Assembly (NCBI GenBank): GCA_022793795.1
Contig: JAAWDM010000006.1
Location: 1-54,897 of the forward strand
Origin: Bacillota bacterium
Lineage (GTDB): Bacteria > Bacillota > Clostridia > Peptostreptococcales > Anaerovoracaceae
DNA: 54,897 nucleotides
Direction of reading: 5' to 3'
The notes under the pieces are model-generated. The model was given only the letters and a program-made list of their open reading frames with translations. It had not been told where the DNA came from and did no database searches. The position numbers and the translations under genes are program-made. Below, one piece after another: positions 25,622 through 33,829 of this stretch. Every line of letters starts with the position of its first letter. Position 1 is the stretch's first letter.

Positions 25622-26024
25622 GACTGGGTTGGTGACGGAAAAAGATTTGCAGGATTTGCGTCTGATGGAATTAAAAAAGTACAGCTACCTTAGCGAGGTA
25701 ATGGATTTGTCCAGACAGATTGAGGAGGCCATGGGGCGTAACGATCAGGTCAGCATCCGGATGCTTATCGCTATGAGAGAAGAGCCAATTCTAAGGCTTC
25801 AAGAGGTAGAGAGAAATTTGAAAACACGCAGACAGGAGTTTTCACAAAAGGAGCAACAGAAGGTTACGGATTTGATTTCCGGGGAAATGGCGCCGGAGTT
25901 GGATGTGGAGAAGGATTTCGTGGAGCAGGTGACGATCAATAGACGGCTCATTGAAAAGGTGGTCGACTTAGACCAAAAGATCAGTGTGCGTTTAGCAGGA
26001 GACAAATCCTTTTATCAGAAATAG
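25599..26024 (+). CDS. FliT-like coiled-coil protein
   Basis: The product is entirely helical and charged, about 130-141 residues depending on whether ATG 25599 (overlapping fliS) or GTG 25632 is used. Segments such as SEVMDLSRQIEEAMGRND, then LRLQEVERNLKTRRQEF, resemble small export chaperones, and the position after fliS is that of fliT, chaperone of FliD. Sequence similarity to FliT is weak by eye, so position is the main argument. Confidence 0.55.
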   Translation: MLLPAESETGLVTEKDLQDLRLMELKKYSYLSEVMDLSRQIEEAMGRNDQVSIRMLIAMREEPILRLQEVERNLKTRRQEFSQKEQQKVTDLISGEMAPELDVEKDFVEQVTINRRLIEKVVDLDQKISVRLAGDKSFYQK

Positions 26025-26068
26025 ACCGAAGGAAATCGGATGGAAATGGATAAGGAGTAAGCGCAGAA

Positions 26069-26809
26069 ATGCCGGAAATTCGATTGGAGGGTGTAGCGAA
26101 ATATTATAAAGTGGAAACGCGAAAGCATATGGCGGTTCGCGACATCGATTTAAAGATACAACAAGGAGAATTTGTGTTTCTGATCGGGAGCAGCGGCGCA
26201 GGAAAGAGCACCATATTGAAGTTGCTCGGCGGAATGATTCCTCCTGATGAAGGTACGGCGTATCTGGATAATATCAGTATGAGCCGTTTTTTCGGTCCGT
26301 GGCAGTATCGGCTGCGGAGAACCTTTGGATGTGTTTGGCAGGAGCCATGGTTGATTCGAAAATCTACGGTTTATGAAAATTTATTTCTTACAGCTCGTTC
26401 GGGAGGCATGAAAAACAAGCATATCAATGCGGCTATCGCTAAATCTCTTGGTTTGGTAGGAATACAGGAAATGGCCAAACGATATCCAGCAGAACTTTCT
26501 AAAGGAGAGTGCCGCAGAGTAGAACTGGCCAGGGCATTGATTTGCAGCCCATCGGTTCTGCTGTTGGATGAACTTACGGCGGATTGGGATGATGATAACA
26601 TTTGGGATGCCATGCATCTGCTGGATGAATTGAACAGACGGGGAACCACGATTGTAATGTCTACCCATGCCAGTAAATATGTGAATATCATGCGGAGAAG
26701 GGTAGTTACCCTGGTGGATGGCAAGATAGCAGGCGATGTACCCAACGGTAGATATGGAGATATTTCTAGAGGTGGAAGAAACGGCACAGGAGGATTCCTC
26801 AGGAGATAA
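26069..26809 (+). CDS. FtsE-like ABC ATPase without a permease
   Basis: The 246-residue ABC ATPase is closest in style to FtsE: Walker A GSSGAGKST (residues 40-48), Q-loop WQEPWLIRKSTVYENL, signature LSKGECRRVELARAL (second residue of LSGGE changed to K), Walker B VLLLDELTADWD (Glu kept, Pro of DEPT lost), H-loop STHAS. FtsE normally works with FtsX to control a cell-wall hydrolase; no FtsX or other permease is in the window. It lies between the FliS/FliT genes and a lipoprotein in the same direction, so it is probably part of the flagellar transcription unit. Its function here is unknown. Confidence 0.8.
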   Translation: MPEIRLEGVAKYYKVETRKHMAVRDIDLKIQQGEFVFLIGSSGAGKSTILKLLGGMIPPDEGTAYLDNISMSRFFGPWQYRLRRTFGCVWQEPWLIRKSTVYENLFLTARSGGMKNKHINAAIAKSLGLVGIQEMAKRYPAELSKGECRRVELARALICSPSVLLLDELTADWDDDNIWDAMHLLDELNRRGTTIVMSTHASKYVNIMRRRVVTLVDGKIAGDVPNGRYGDISRGGRNGTGGFLRR

Positions 26810-26839
26810 AAGGAAAAGAGTAGAGAGAATATAAAGAAT

Positions 26840-27304
26840 ATGAAAATGCGAACACAGGATTTAAAGAGCAATCCCAATAAGCGGATAGGGGATTTTTTGT
26901 TAATAACTTTATTTCTGCTCATGTGCATCGGCATGGTATGCCTGTTTTCTGGTTGCAGTGACAATAAGGAACCTGATTCAGAAGGACAGTTTTCCCAGGA
27001 AGAGGAAGGACAGAAGGACGACTTAGAGGAGCCGGTGATTGCTGTAGAGACCATGGTAGATTACATACAGGCACAGAAACCATCCGATTTGGAACTTGAG
27101 GGAGATTCCATGAAGGAATATGAAATATATCCTCTGGAAGGACAGTCTGAAATCGATGGGCTTCCTTGCAGGCAGTTTCATGTATATAAGGTGGATGAGG
27201 ATACAGGAACCAATGAAATCGTTGGTGAGTATCTATTTAGTGAAAACCGAAGGACCATTTATAAGATTGACTCTGAAACCGGTGATGTAAAGAAACTGTT
27301 ATAA
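26840..27304 (+). CDS. Lipoprotein in the flagellar unit, unknown
   Basis: The 154-residue product has a charged start, a hydrophobic segment (about residues 18-38) and a lipobox LFSGC, then an acidic linker (SEGQFSQEEEGQKDDLEE) and a compact domain with EGQSEIDGLPCRQFHVYKVD and GEYLFSENRRTIYKID. The last part resembles small beta-rich extracellular domains, but I recognise no family. It follows the FtsE-like ATPase by 30 bases; the two could form an ATPase/lipoprotein pair, though no membrane permease connects them. Confidence 0.65.
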   Translation: MKMRTQDLKSNPNKRIGDFLLITLFLLMCIGMVCLFSGCSDNKEPDSEGQFSQEEEGQKDDLEEPVIAVETMVDYIQAQKPSDLELEGDSMKEYEIYPLEGQSEIDGLPCRQFHVYKVDEDTGTNEIVGEYLFSENRRTIYKIDSETGDVKKLL

Positions 27305-27329
27305 AAAGATTTTTGGGAAGGAGAAAGAC

Positions 27330-27527
27330 ATGGATTTGATGAATAGCATTGCACAAATGAGTATGCAGATGAGCGCCATGAAGACGCAAAACCAATATAA
27401 TATCAGTCTGATGAAACGGACCATGGAGGATGCGGAAACGCAGGCTACCACGTTGATCGATGAAATGCTTGAAGCTGTCCCTGTGGCAGCAGCGCCTAGT
27501 GAGTACAATTTTGATGTACGGGTATAA
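27330..27527 (+). CDS. YjfB-family putative motility protein
   Basis: The 65-residue product fits the small YjfB family: an N-terminal helix MDLMNSIAQMSMQMSAMKTQ, then NISLMKRTMEDAETQATTLI and a short tail. The family is found in motile Firmicutes and Proteobacteria and is linked with flagellar regulons, but its activity is unknown. GGAGA precedes ATG 27330 and a terminator follows, making it the last gene of the fliD unit. Confidence 0.75.
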   Translation: MDLMNSIAQMSMQMSAMKTQNQYNISLMKRTMEDAETQATTLIDEMLEAVPVAAAPSEYNFDVRV

Positions 27528-27560
27528 GGCGGGCTTATAATAGAAAGCGATTTATTCAAA

Positions 27561-27590
27561 AATGGCAGCAGTACGGCTGCTATTTTTATT
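27561..27590 (+). terminator. Terminator of the fliD unit
   Basis: AATGGCAGC pairs with GCTGCTATT around a 6-base loop, followed by a T-rich run. Confidence 0.85.
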
Positions 27591-27738
27591 TACCCAATAT
27601 CTTCCTAAAAAATATAATGAATACCCTTTGGCCAATAGATAAGATAGGGAGTTAAAGGGCGTTAAGGATTGGAAAGCCAAGTGCAAGTCTTTACAAAGGA
27701 TATAGAATCCAGCATAAAGGGGGCTATGAGAGTTCTTA

Positions 27739-27767
27739 TTGACATTGCAATCAATATCGGTTATTAT
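27739..27767 (+). promoter_or_regulatory. Sigma-A promoter of the flgB operon
   Basis: TTGACA (27739-27744), 17 bases, TATTAT (27762-27767): perfect -35, good -10. It precedes flgB by about 60 bases and is the only strong promoter I see before a run of 18 tightly packed genes (to 41754), so it is probably the early flagellar promoter. Confidence 0.8.
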
Positions 27768-27829
27768 ATATCAATAAGAATGTTTTTTCATTCCTTTGGG
27801 CGAATTTTTAATAGATTTGGAGGAGAACA

Positions 27830-28228
27830 ATGGCTGATTGGCTAAGTAGCAATTCAATGCTGATGATGGAGAGTTCCATGCGTTATCTTTGGACGAATCA
27901 GGCTGTGATGTTGGATAATATCGTAAATGCTGAAACACCCAATTACAAACCCAAATATGTGACATTTGAGGACAGTTTTCGTGCCAAGTTGCAGGCTGCC
28001 GCTATGAAAAAGAATGGCAAAGCAGAGCAGCAGGCTATGCGTCAGGCGGTTAGTCAGGCTACGCCTTCGATCTATACGGCGGACAATGCAACGACAAGAA
28101 TGGATGGCAATGGTGTCAATGTGGCGGAGCAGGAGGTTGAACTGGTTCGCAATACATATCAGATGCAGTATGTTTTGGATGCAATCAATAGCGACTTTTC
28201 ATTGCTTCGTACAGCAATTACTGGTTAA
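27830..28228 (+). CDS. flgB: Flagellar basal-body rod protein FlgB
   Basis: The 132-residue proximal rod protein shows the FlgB pattern: MRYLWTNQAVMLDNIVNAET, then PNYKPKYVTFEDSFRAKL and the C-terminal helix NVAEQEVELVRNTYQMQYVL. It starts the operon. GGAGG precedes ATG 27830. Its usual partner fliE is not next to flgC here but 22 kb away. Confidence 0.93.
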   Translation: MADWLSSNSMLMMESSMRYLWTNQAVMLDNIVNAETPNYKPKYVTFEDSFRAKLQAAAMKKNGKAEQQAMRQAVSQATPSIYTADNATTRMDGNGVNVAEQEVELVRNTYQMQYVLDAINSDFSLLRTAITG

Positions 28229-28343
28229 AGTTAATTCTCATTTTGTTAAACATCGTTTCTAGCGTGTTTTCTAGCGCTAATGATAGAGGTAAACCTGTCA
28301 ATTTAAGATCTAAGTAATATAATCAATGCGGAGGACATAAGAG

Positions 28344-28805
28344 ATGGCTTTTTTAAGTTCGATTGATATTGTGGGTTCCGGATTTACTGCACAACAATTA
28401 CGTCTTGACGTGATTTCTGAGAACATCACAAATCTAAATACCACTCGTACAGAGGGAGGCGGACCTTATCGGAGAAAGGTGACTGTATTTGAAGCGGAAG
28501 AGGGGAAAGATAGCTTCCGTGATATTTTAGCGCGAACGCAGAGCGGGCTGGTGAGCAATGCTGGTTATATCAATACTGCAGGCGTAAAGGTAACAGAGAT
28601 CGCAGAGGATCCTTCTGATTTTAAATTGCGTTATGATCCAACCCATCCTGATGCCAATGAGGATGGGTATGTTGAGATGCCTAATGTAGATTTAGTGAAG
28701 GAAGTTGCTGACGGTATGGCGGCCAGTCAGGCTTATGCGGCAAATGTGACAGCCTTTAATCTTTTGAAAAATGTAATTTCAAAAGGTCTTGAGATTGGAA
28801 AATAA
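28344..28805 (+). CDS. flgC: Flagellar basal-body rod protein FlgC
   Basis: The 153-residue rod protein contains FSSIDIVGSGFTAQQLRLDV-like head residues (ISENITNLNTTRTEGGGPYRRK), the DPSDFKLRYDPTHPDANEDGYV stretch and a C-terminal helix SQAYAANVTAFNLLKNVISKGLEIGK typical of FlgC. It has a GCGGAGG ribosome site. The 115-base gap to flgB holds no terminator. Confidence 0.94.
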   Translation: MAFLSSIDIVGSGFTAQQLRLDVISENITNLNTTRTEGGGPYRRKVTVFEAEEGKDSFRDILARTQSGLVSNAGYINTAGVKVTEIAEDPSDFKLRYDPTHPDANEDGYVEMPNVDLVKEVADGMAASQAYAANVTAFNLLKNVISKGLEIGK

Positions 28806-28817
28806 GGGAGTGAAACC

Positions 28818-29033
28818 ATGATTAAATTGACTAAACGTAATCACGAGAAGTTTTTGGTGAATCATGCTCAGATTGAATGTATTGAAGTGATCCCAGAGTC
28901 CAAGATTGTTATGATGAATCATGATTACTATATTGTTCGGGAAACACCGGAGGAGATTCTCCGAAAGATCAGGGAGTATAATGCAAAGGTACAGGATGTA
29001 CATCGCATGATTACCATTGAAGACAGAAGATAA
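28818..29033 (+). CDS. flbD: FlbD family protein
   Basis: The 71-residue product starts MIKLTKRNHEKFLVNHAQIE and carries the FlbD middle PESKIVMMNHDYYIVRETPEE. In most Firmicutes flbD follows flgE (hook) and precedes motA; here it follows flgC directly, and flgD/flgE are absent from this position. Its function is not defined. Confidence 0.85.
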   Translation: MIKLTKRNHEKFLVNHAQIECIEVIPESKIVMMNHDYYIVRETPEEILRKIREYNAKVQDVHRMITIEDRR

Positions 29034-29063
29034 ACACAACAGGAATTGAATATTTTTCGTACT

Positions 29064-29113
29064 AAGAAAGTAGGCTACGCCGATTAGATTTTAGCGGTGA
29101 CTTTCTTGATTTT
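29064..29113 (+). terminator. Hairpin between flbD and motA, possible attenuator
   Basis: AAGAAAGT (29064-29071) pairs with ACTTTCTT (29100-29107), with partial inner pairing, followed by GATTTTT. The weak T run suggests partial termination inside the operon. Confidence 0.45.
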
Positions 29114-29169
29114 TGGAAATATCAACCTGGGTATTTCTTACATAATAAGAAAGGTGGATGTAGAACTAA

Positions 29170-29991
29170 ATGAATATTACATATTTGATTGGTCTGATTG
29201 GATCTTTCGTAGTTGTGACCATAGGTATGATGCTTGGTAAGGAAGGCCTTGCTATTGACCAGGTCGTTAACTTTATGAGTCTGTCCAGTGTGTTCATTAC
29301 CATAGGATGTACAATCTTCATTGTTATTGCAAGCTTTCCGGTACAAATGTTAAAAAATGTGCCAAAGCATATCAAGATCATGATGAATACGAAAAAATAT
29401 GATCCAGAAAGCTATATTGATCAACTGGTAGAAATGGCGCAGGTGGCTCGTAAAAACGGACTCCTGGCATTGGAGGAACTTGGAAACCAGCAGAAGGATC
29501 CATTTTTTAAACAGTGTATCATGTTGGTGGTAGATAATAACGAGGCGGATCGTGTGCGGGAGATTATGCTCAACGATATTGAACAGAGTATGGCTCGCCA
29601 TGAGTCTGTAAGCGCAATGTATGACCGGGCTTCTTCTGTAGCGCCGGCTTTTGGTATGGTTGGTACATTGGTGGGTTTGATTAACATGCTTAATGGCATG
29701 GACTCAGGAAGTCAGGATACCATCGGGTCAGATATGGGTACTGCGCTGATTACTACTTTGTATGGTTGCGTACTGGCCCATATGATTTTTACTCCGATTG
29801 CAAATAACTTAAGAGCGAGAGATGAGGAAGAAGTTCTCTGCAAGCAGATTATTGTAGAGGGAATCATGTCGATTCAGTCAGGCGCTAATCCAAAGTTTAT
29901 TAGAGAAAAGTTGTTGACCTTCATGTCTGAAAGCGAGAGAAGTCAGGATAACGGTGGAGATAAGAAAAGATCCAGAAGGGATAAATCCTGA
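29170..29991 (+). CDS. motA: Flagellar stator protein MotA
   Basis: The 273-residue stator subunit has four membrane segments (about 4-22, 35-53, 160-180, 195-213) and the large cytoplasmic loop between helices 2 and 3. The stator signature SVAPAFGMVGTLVGLINML with its conserved proline is present. It forms the ion channel with MotB. The ion (H+ or Na+) is not certain from sequence. AGAAAGGTGG precedes ATG 29170. Confidence 0.94.
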   Translation: MNITYLIGLIGSFVVVTIGMMLGKEGLAIDQVVNFMSLSSVFITIGCTIFIVIASFPVQMLKNVPKHIKIMMNTKKYDPESYIDQLVEMAQVARKNGLLALEELGNQQKDPFFKQCIMLVVDNNEADRVREIMLNDIEQSMARHESVSAMYDRASSVAPAFGMVGTLVGLINMLNGMDSGSQDTIGSDMGTALITTLYGCVLAHMIFTPIANNLRARDEEEVLCKQIIVEGIMSIQSGANPKFIREKLLTFMSESERSQDNGGDKKRSRRDKS

Positions 29992-30025
29992 ACCTGATGC
30001 ATGGAGTGTGAGGTGAGAACTAGCT

Positions 30026-30784
30026 ATGAAAAGGAAAAAGAAGAAAAGCGGCGAAGGCGGCAACTGGATGGATACTTATGGAGACATGATGACGCTCTTA
30101 TTATGCTTTTTCGTATTGCTCTATTCCATGTCTACTATGGATGAACAGAAATGGGAGCAGTTAGTAGAAAGTTTTAATCCTGAAGCCTTAGCTGCATTTG
30201 AAGATCCAACACCGATGCCGAGCGATTCCGAAGAAGAGGAAGAAATTACCATGCAAGAGGTAGAAACGGCTTTGGATGAACTTTATGAAAGTTTACAAAA
30301 CTATGTCAAAGAAAACGATATGGAAGGCCGTATCAAGGTAACGAAGGGCGATGGTTATGTATATTTAACCTTTGAAAATACTGTGTTTTTTAGTGGAGAC
30401 AGTTCTGCCTTAAGAAAAGCTGGAAAGCGGATTTTACTGGATATTGTTCCAGCGCTGAATCATGCTCGAAAGGCTATTGATGAATTGCGTATTTTAGGTC
30501 ATACAGCCCAAGCAGATCCTAATAAGGCCAATGATCCTGAATGGGATAGAGTGTTATCGGGTGAGAGAGCGGCTATGGTAGGAGCTTATTTGCAGAACCA
30601 CAGCAAACTGAACGGCGCGCGTATCGTAACCATGGGATATGGACAGTGGAGGCCGATTGCGTCTAATGATACAGAAAAGGGAAGATCGCAGAATCGCCGT
30701 GTAGAAATGATTATCACTGGTAAGAATTTGGAAAAAGAGTTAAGCGATAGCTTAAAATCTTATGAAACCATGGTGAAAAAATAA
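30026..30784 (+). CDS. motB: Flagellar stator protein MotB
   Basis: The 252-residue product has a lysine-rich start, one membrane helix with the ion-carrying Asp20 in TYGDMMTLLLCFFVLLYSMS, a plug/linker and a C-terminal OmpA-type peptidoglycan-binding domain (residues 110-240) with ELRILGHTAQ, GERAAMVGAYL and RSQNRRVEMII. It anchors MotA to the wall. It starts 34 bases after motA and the pair is cotranscribed. Confidence 0.94.
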   Translation: MKRKKKKSGEGGNWMDTYGDMMTLLLCFFVLLYSMSTMDEQKWEQLVESFNPEALAAFEDPTPMPSDSEEEEEITMQEVETALDELYESLQNYVKENDMEGRIKVTKGDGYVYLTFENTVFFSGDSSALRKAGKRILLDIVPALNHARKAIDELRILGHTAQADPNKANDPEWDRVLSGERAAMVGAYLQNHSKLNGARIVTMGYGQWRPIASNDTEKGRSQNRRVEMIITGKNLEKELSDSLKSYETMVKK

Positions 30785-30824
30785 GTATATTGAAATATTG
30801 AGAGAAAAAGGTAGGGTTTAGGGT

Positions 30825-31727
30825 ATGTCAGAGGAAAGAGTATATCGAAAATATGATTTTTACAGTCCTCGAAAGTTTACCAAAGATCATATCAGAATGC
30901 TGAACAGCATTTTTGACGATTATAGCCGTATGGTGAATTCACGTATCAATGCGTTGCTTCATGCCAATTGTGAGATTGGGGTTGCGACCATTTTGGAACA
31001 GCGGTATTATGAATTTTCCAACAGTTTGAATGAGAGCGACGTATTGAGTTTGATTAAACTGAATACCTCGCAAGTGCAGGAGGATACGCCGATTCTATTT
31101 CATATAGAAACGCCGCTGTCTCTCAGTATGGTGGACCGGCTGGCTGGTGGAGAGGGAGATCCAGACTATTATCTGCCGCCAAACTACAAGATGACCGATT
31201 TAGAGCTTCTCATGATGGAAACCATTGTAACAGATTTGATTTCTGTCATGGGTGAAAGTTGGGGCAATTATCTTCCGTTGGATTTTGAGTATATTCGTAA
31301 AGAGTTGAATCCAACGTTGGTTCAGTTGATTGGATATGATGAGACTGTAGTCGTTGTGGAACTTTCCGCTCGATTTACAAACATAGAAGGTAAAATTCGT
31401 GTTTGCTTACCAGGTGGCATGCTGTCGAATTTATTTGCATTAATCAATGAGAATACTGTACATCATCCAAGCGGAGAGGATAAGTCTGAAGATATTTTCG
31501 ATTCTCTGCGTGATTCTGAGTTGGAAATTGTGGCTGAACTTGCAAGAACACAGCTCCTGCTCAGTGACATTTACAATTTAAACGTAGGTGATGTGGTGGA
31601 TATGAAAAAGCCCAAGGATTCGGAGGTCTATCTGAATATCGGCGGCCGTAGATGGTTTAATGGCAAGATGGGCGTACATAACAAGCAGATGGCAGTGAGA
31701 GTTGGAGAAATTTATTATAAAGAATAG
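30825..31727 (+). CDS. fliM: Flagellar switch protein FliM lacking the CheY-P docking peptide
   Basis: The 300-residue product begins with YRKYDFYSPRKFTKDHIRML, the start of the FliM middle (CheC-like) domain, followed by GGMLSNLF and a C-terminal SpoA domain (residues about 225-300, VADELARTQLLL-like VAELARTQLLLSDIYNL, GDVVDM, GKMGVHNKQMAVRV). Ordinary FliM (about 330-340) has another 35-40 residues in front containing LSQxEIDALL, which binds phospho-CheY. Here only eight residues precede YDF, and the 40 bases back to motB leave no room for the missing peptide, so this is not a start error. Confidence 0.93.
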   Translation: MSEERVYRKYDFYSPRKFTKDHIRMLNSIFDDYSRMVNSRINALLHANCEIGVATILEQRYYEFSNSLNESDVLSLIKLNTSQVQEDTPILFHIETPLSLSMVDRLAGGEGDPDYYLPPNYKMTDLELLMMETIVTDLISVMGESWGNYLPLDFEYIRKELNPTLVQLIGYDETVVVVELSARFTNIEGKIRVCLPGGMLSNLFALINENTVHHPSGEDKSEDIFDSLRDSELEIVAELARTQLLLSDIYNLNVGDVVDMKKPKDSEVYLNIGGRRWFNGKMGVHNKQMAVRVGEIYYKE

Positions 31728-31743
31728 AGAAGGAGCAATTAGG

Positions 31744-32973
31744 ATGGATCAAGGGATTTTCAATCCGGCGTTTAGCGATGCCGTCGGTGAAATTATGAGT
31801 ATTGGTCTGGGATCCTCAGCAGTTTCCGTTTCCAAGGTATTAGGGCATCGGGTGAACATTACGCCACCTTCGGTACAAGTGGTTGATGCAAAAAATGTTG
31901 CCCTAGAGGAATTTGTTCCTGCTGTAGGAGCCACGGCAAAGTATATTAGCGGTCTAAATGGTCGCAGTATCATGCTTCTCAGAGGCGACGATATGAAAGC
32001 GATGACAGACATATTGTTGGACTTAGCTGGACCTAGCGGACAATTTTTGTCTCCAGAGATGGGCGCTAGCGCAGTGTGCGAGCTGATGAGTCAGATGGTA
32101 GGAGCATCGGCTACTGCATTGGCAGAAATGCTTGGGCAGGTTGTTGAAATTTCCGCTGCAGAGTTTTTCGAAGTAAAGGAGCCCAATGATCTCAGAAAGA
32201 GTTATTTGGCCGAGATAGAAGAACCGATTGTACTTGTTCGGTTCAAAATGATAATAGAAGATGTGTTGGAGAGTGAAATTATGGATGTGATGTCTGTAGA
32301 TGATGCCAAAATGCTAGCAACTCAGCTAGGTGCAAAAGAATGGGAACCAAGTTCTGAGACCATGCCGGTAGAAGCAGAAGCTGTGGCTGAAGCTGTACAG
32401 ACAATGGAACATTCACAAATCGTAGAGGCAGCTCCTTTGACCGAGCTGGAAAGCAAGCAGGAAGCAAAGGAAACTGTTGTTGATGAAAAAACGGCTGCGC
32501 CACAGCAGGAAAATATGGTAGAACAACAGACACAGACAGGTTATGGCGCATATGGACAATACCCATATCCGTACCCATATCCGTATCCGCCATATCCATA
32601 TCCTTATTCTCAGTCCGCGCCGCAGGCACAGGTTGATCCAAAGATAATTGATGCTGCACCTCCACGCTTTGAGGAATTTATACCAGAGCGACGTTTGGAT
32701 ATGGAACAGAAGAAGAACTTGGATCTGATTATGGGAGTACCACTAGAGGTTTCTGTTGAGATTGGCAGAACTCGCAGCAAGGTGCAGGATATACTGACCT
32801 TTTCCAAGGGGTCGTTGGTCGTTTTAGATAAGATGGCAGGCGACCAGGTGGATCTGTTTGTAAATGGGCAGTGTGTGGCCCGGGGCGATGTAGTAGTAAT
32901 CAACGATAACTTCGGTGTTCGTATTACAGAAATTCTCCAAAAACCGGATATGAATGTACTGGCAGGCCTGTAG
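31744..32973 (+). CDS. fliY: FliY-type switch protein, altered CheC sites and Tyr-Pro linker
   Basis: The 409-residue product joins a CheC-like phosphatase domain (residues 8-200) to a C-terminal FliN/SpoA domain (about 325-405, DLIMGVPLEVSVEIGRTR, VVINDNFGVRITEIL). No N-terminal EIDALL CheY-P peptide is present. Both CheC-type catalytic motifs, normally E-x2-N, read E-x2-S: D12-x3-E16-x2-S19 and E113-x2-S116. The linker includes a Tyr/Pro-rich stretch of about 20 residues (268-289), mostly PY repeats. Thus it may be structural only. ATG 31744 has GAAGGAG upstream; it follows fliM by 16 bases. Confidence 0.92.
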   Translation: MDQGIFNPAFSDAVGEIMSIGLGSSAVSVSKVLGHRVNITPPSVQVVDAKNVALEEFVPAVGATAKYISGLNGRSIMLLRGDDMKAMTDILLDLAGPSGQFLSPEMGASAVCELMSQMVGASATALAEMLGQVVEISAAEFFEVKEPNDLRKSYLAEIEEPIVLVRFKMIIEDVLESEIMDVMSVDDAKMLATQLGAKEWEPSSETMPVEAEAVAEAVQTMEHSQIVEAAPLTELESKQEAKETVVDEKTAAPQQENMVEQQTQTGYGAYGQYPYPYPYPYPPYPYPYSQSAPQAQVDPKIIDAAPPRFEEFIPERRLDMEQKKNLDLIMGVPLEVSVEIGRTRSKVQDILTFSKGSLVVLDKMAGDQVDLFVNGQCVARGDVVVINDNFGVRITEILQKPDMNVLAGL

Positions 32974-33055
32974 AAGTCAGGACTGATGGATATGGAATCA
33001 AGCTGTAATATATAGATAACAGATATAGAAATCATAGAAAAAAGGATGGATATTC

Positions 33056-33436
33056 ATGTTTAAGATTCTTTTGGTAGACGACTCCGAATATATGCGGGGC
33101 AAGATAAAAGGTATTTTGGCGGAAGGCGGATATACGGAAGTTTATGAAGCTGGTAATGGTGTTGAGGCTTGTCAGAGATATGAGGAAATAAAACCGGATT
33201 TGGTATTGATGGATATTGTAATGCCAGGTATGAGCGGCATGGAAGCTCTGGAAGAGATCTGCTCCATAGATGAAAATGCCAGCGTGGTTATGTGCTCCGC
33301 GATGAAGCAGGAGCCTATCATTATCGATGCTATGCGGCTGGGTGCAAAGGATTTTATTGTAAAACCTTTTGAAGACGAAACGTTGCTGCAGGCAGTGGCT
33401 GCCATTGCGAAAGAAAAGGATGACCTTGGAGCATAA
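33056..33436 (+). CDS. cheY: Chemotaxis response regulator CheY
   Basis: The 126-residue single receiver domain is complete: acidic pair Asp8-Asp9 (LVDDS), phosphoacceptor Asp53 (LMDIVMPGMSG), Ser81 in VVMCSAM and Lys103 in DFIVKPF. In Bacillus the phosphorylated form binds FliM and is dephosphorylated by FliY/CheC. Here both partners lack the usual motifs, so how it contacts the motor is open. No cheA, cheW, cheB or cheR is in the window. AAAGGATGG precedes ATG 33056. Confidence 0.93.
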   Translation: MFKILLVDDSEYMRGKIKGILAEGGYTEVYEAGNGVEACQRYEEIKPDLVLMDIVMPGMSGMEALEEICSIDENASVVMCSAMKQEPIIIDAMRLGAKDFIVKPFEDETLLQAVAAIAKEKDDLGA

Positions 33437-33438
33437 TA

Positions 33439-33819
33439 ATGGATAAGATACTGTCATTGATCGGTATATTGCTTTTAATGGTGGCGATTTTAGTTGCCGC
33501 TTGGGCTTTTACTCGTTGGGCGGGACGAAGTCTAGGCGCCGCCGGCAGCTTTGGAGGCAGTAAACGATTACAGATTCTTGACCGGATTTCCCTTGACCGA
33601 AACCAAAGTATTCTGGTAGTTCGGGCGGGGGACCGTTATTTTTTGGTAAGCAGCGGCGGCTCAGGCGCATCCTTACTTGCCGAACTTTCCTATGAGGAAG
33701 GTGTAGCTTGGGAAAAGGGAACCGGTACAAGAATGGAAGGCCTGGATGGCGCTGTACCGATGAAGATAGATACGTTTAGACAGATGTTTCAGGCTGTCAG
33801 GAAGAATAAGAAGGATTGA
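33439..33819 (+). CDS. fliO: FliO/FliZ-type flagellar biosynthesis protein
   Basis: The 126-residue product has one N-terminal membrane helix (about 5-27) and a cytoplasmic FliO domain with SKRLQILDRISLDRNQSILVV region, RAGDRYFLVSSG and a basic end. FliO assists FliP assembly into the export gate. Its place, 2 bases after cheY and 10 before fliP, confirms it. Confidence 0.88.
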   Translation: MDKILSLIGILLLMVAILVAAWAFTRWAGRSLGAAGSFGGSKRLQILDRISLDRNQSILVVRAGDRYFLVSSGGSGASLLAELSYEEGVAWEKGTGTRMEGLDGAVPMKIDTFRQMFQAVRKNKKD

Positions 33820-33829
33820 GAGGAACCCC

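Noticed and set aside
27601-27660. Possible sigma-28 promoter before flgB (TAAA followed by GGCCAATAGATAAG)
   Set aside because: The -10 does not match CCGATAA; a clear sigma-A promoter lies closer at 27739.
29114-29124. GGAAATATCAA shared by the motA upstream region and 41831-41841
   Set aside because: An 11-base match within 55 kb is expected many times by chance; at motA it is not part of a palindrome like the flgM ones.
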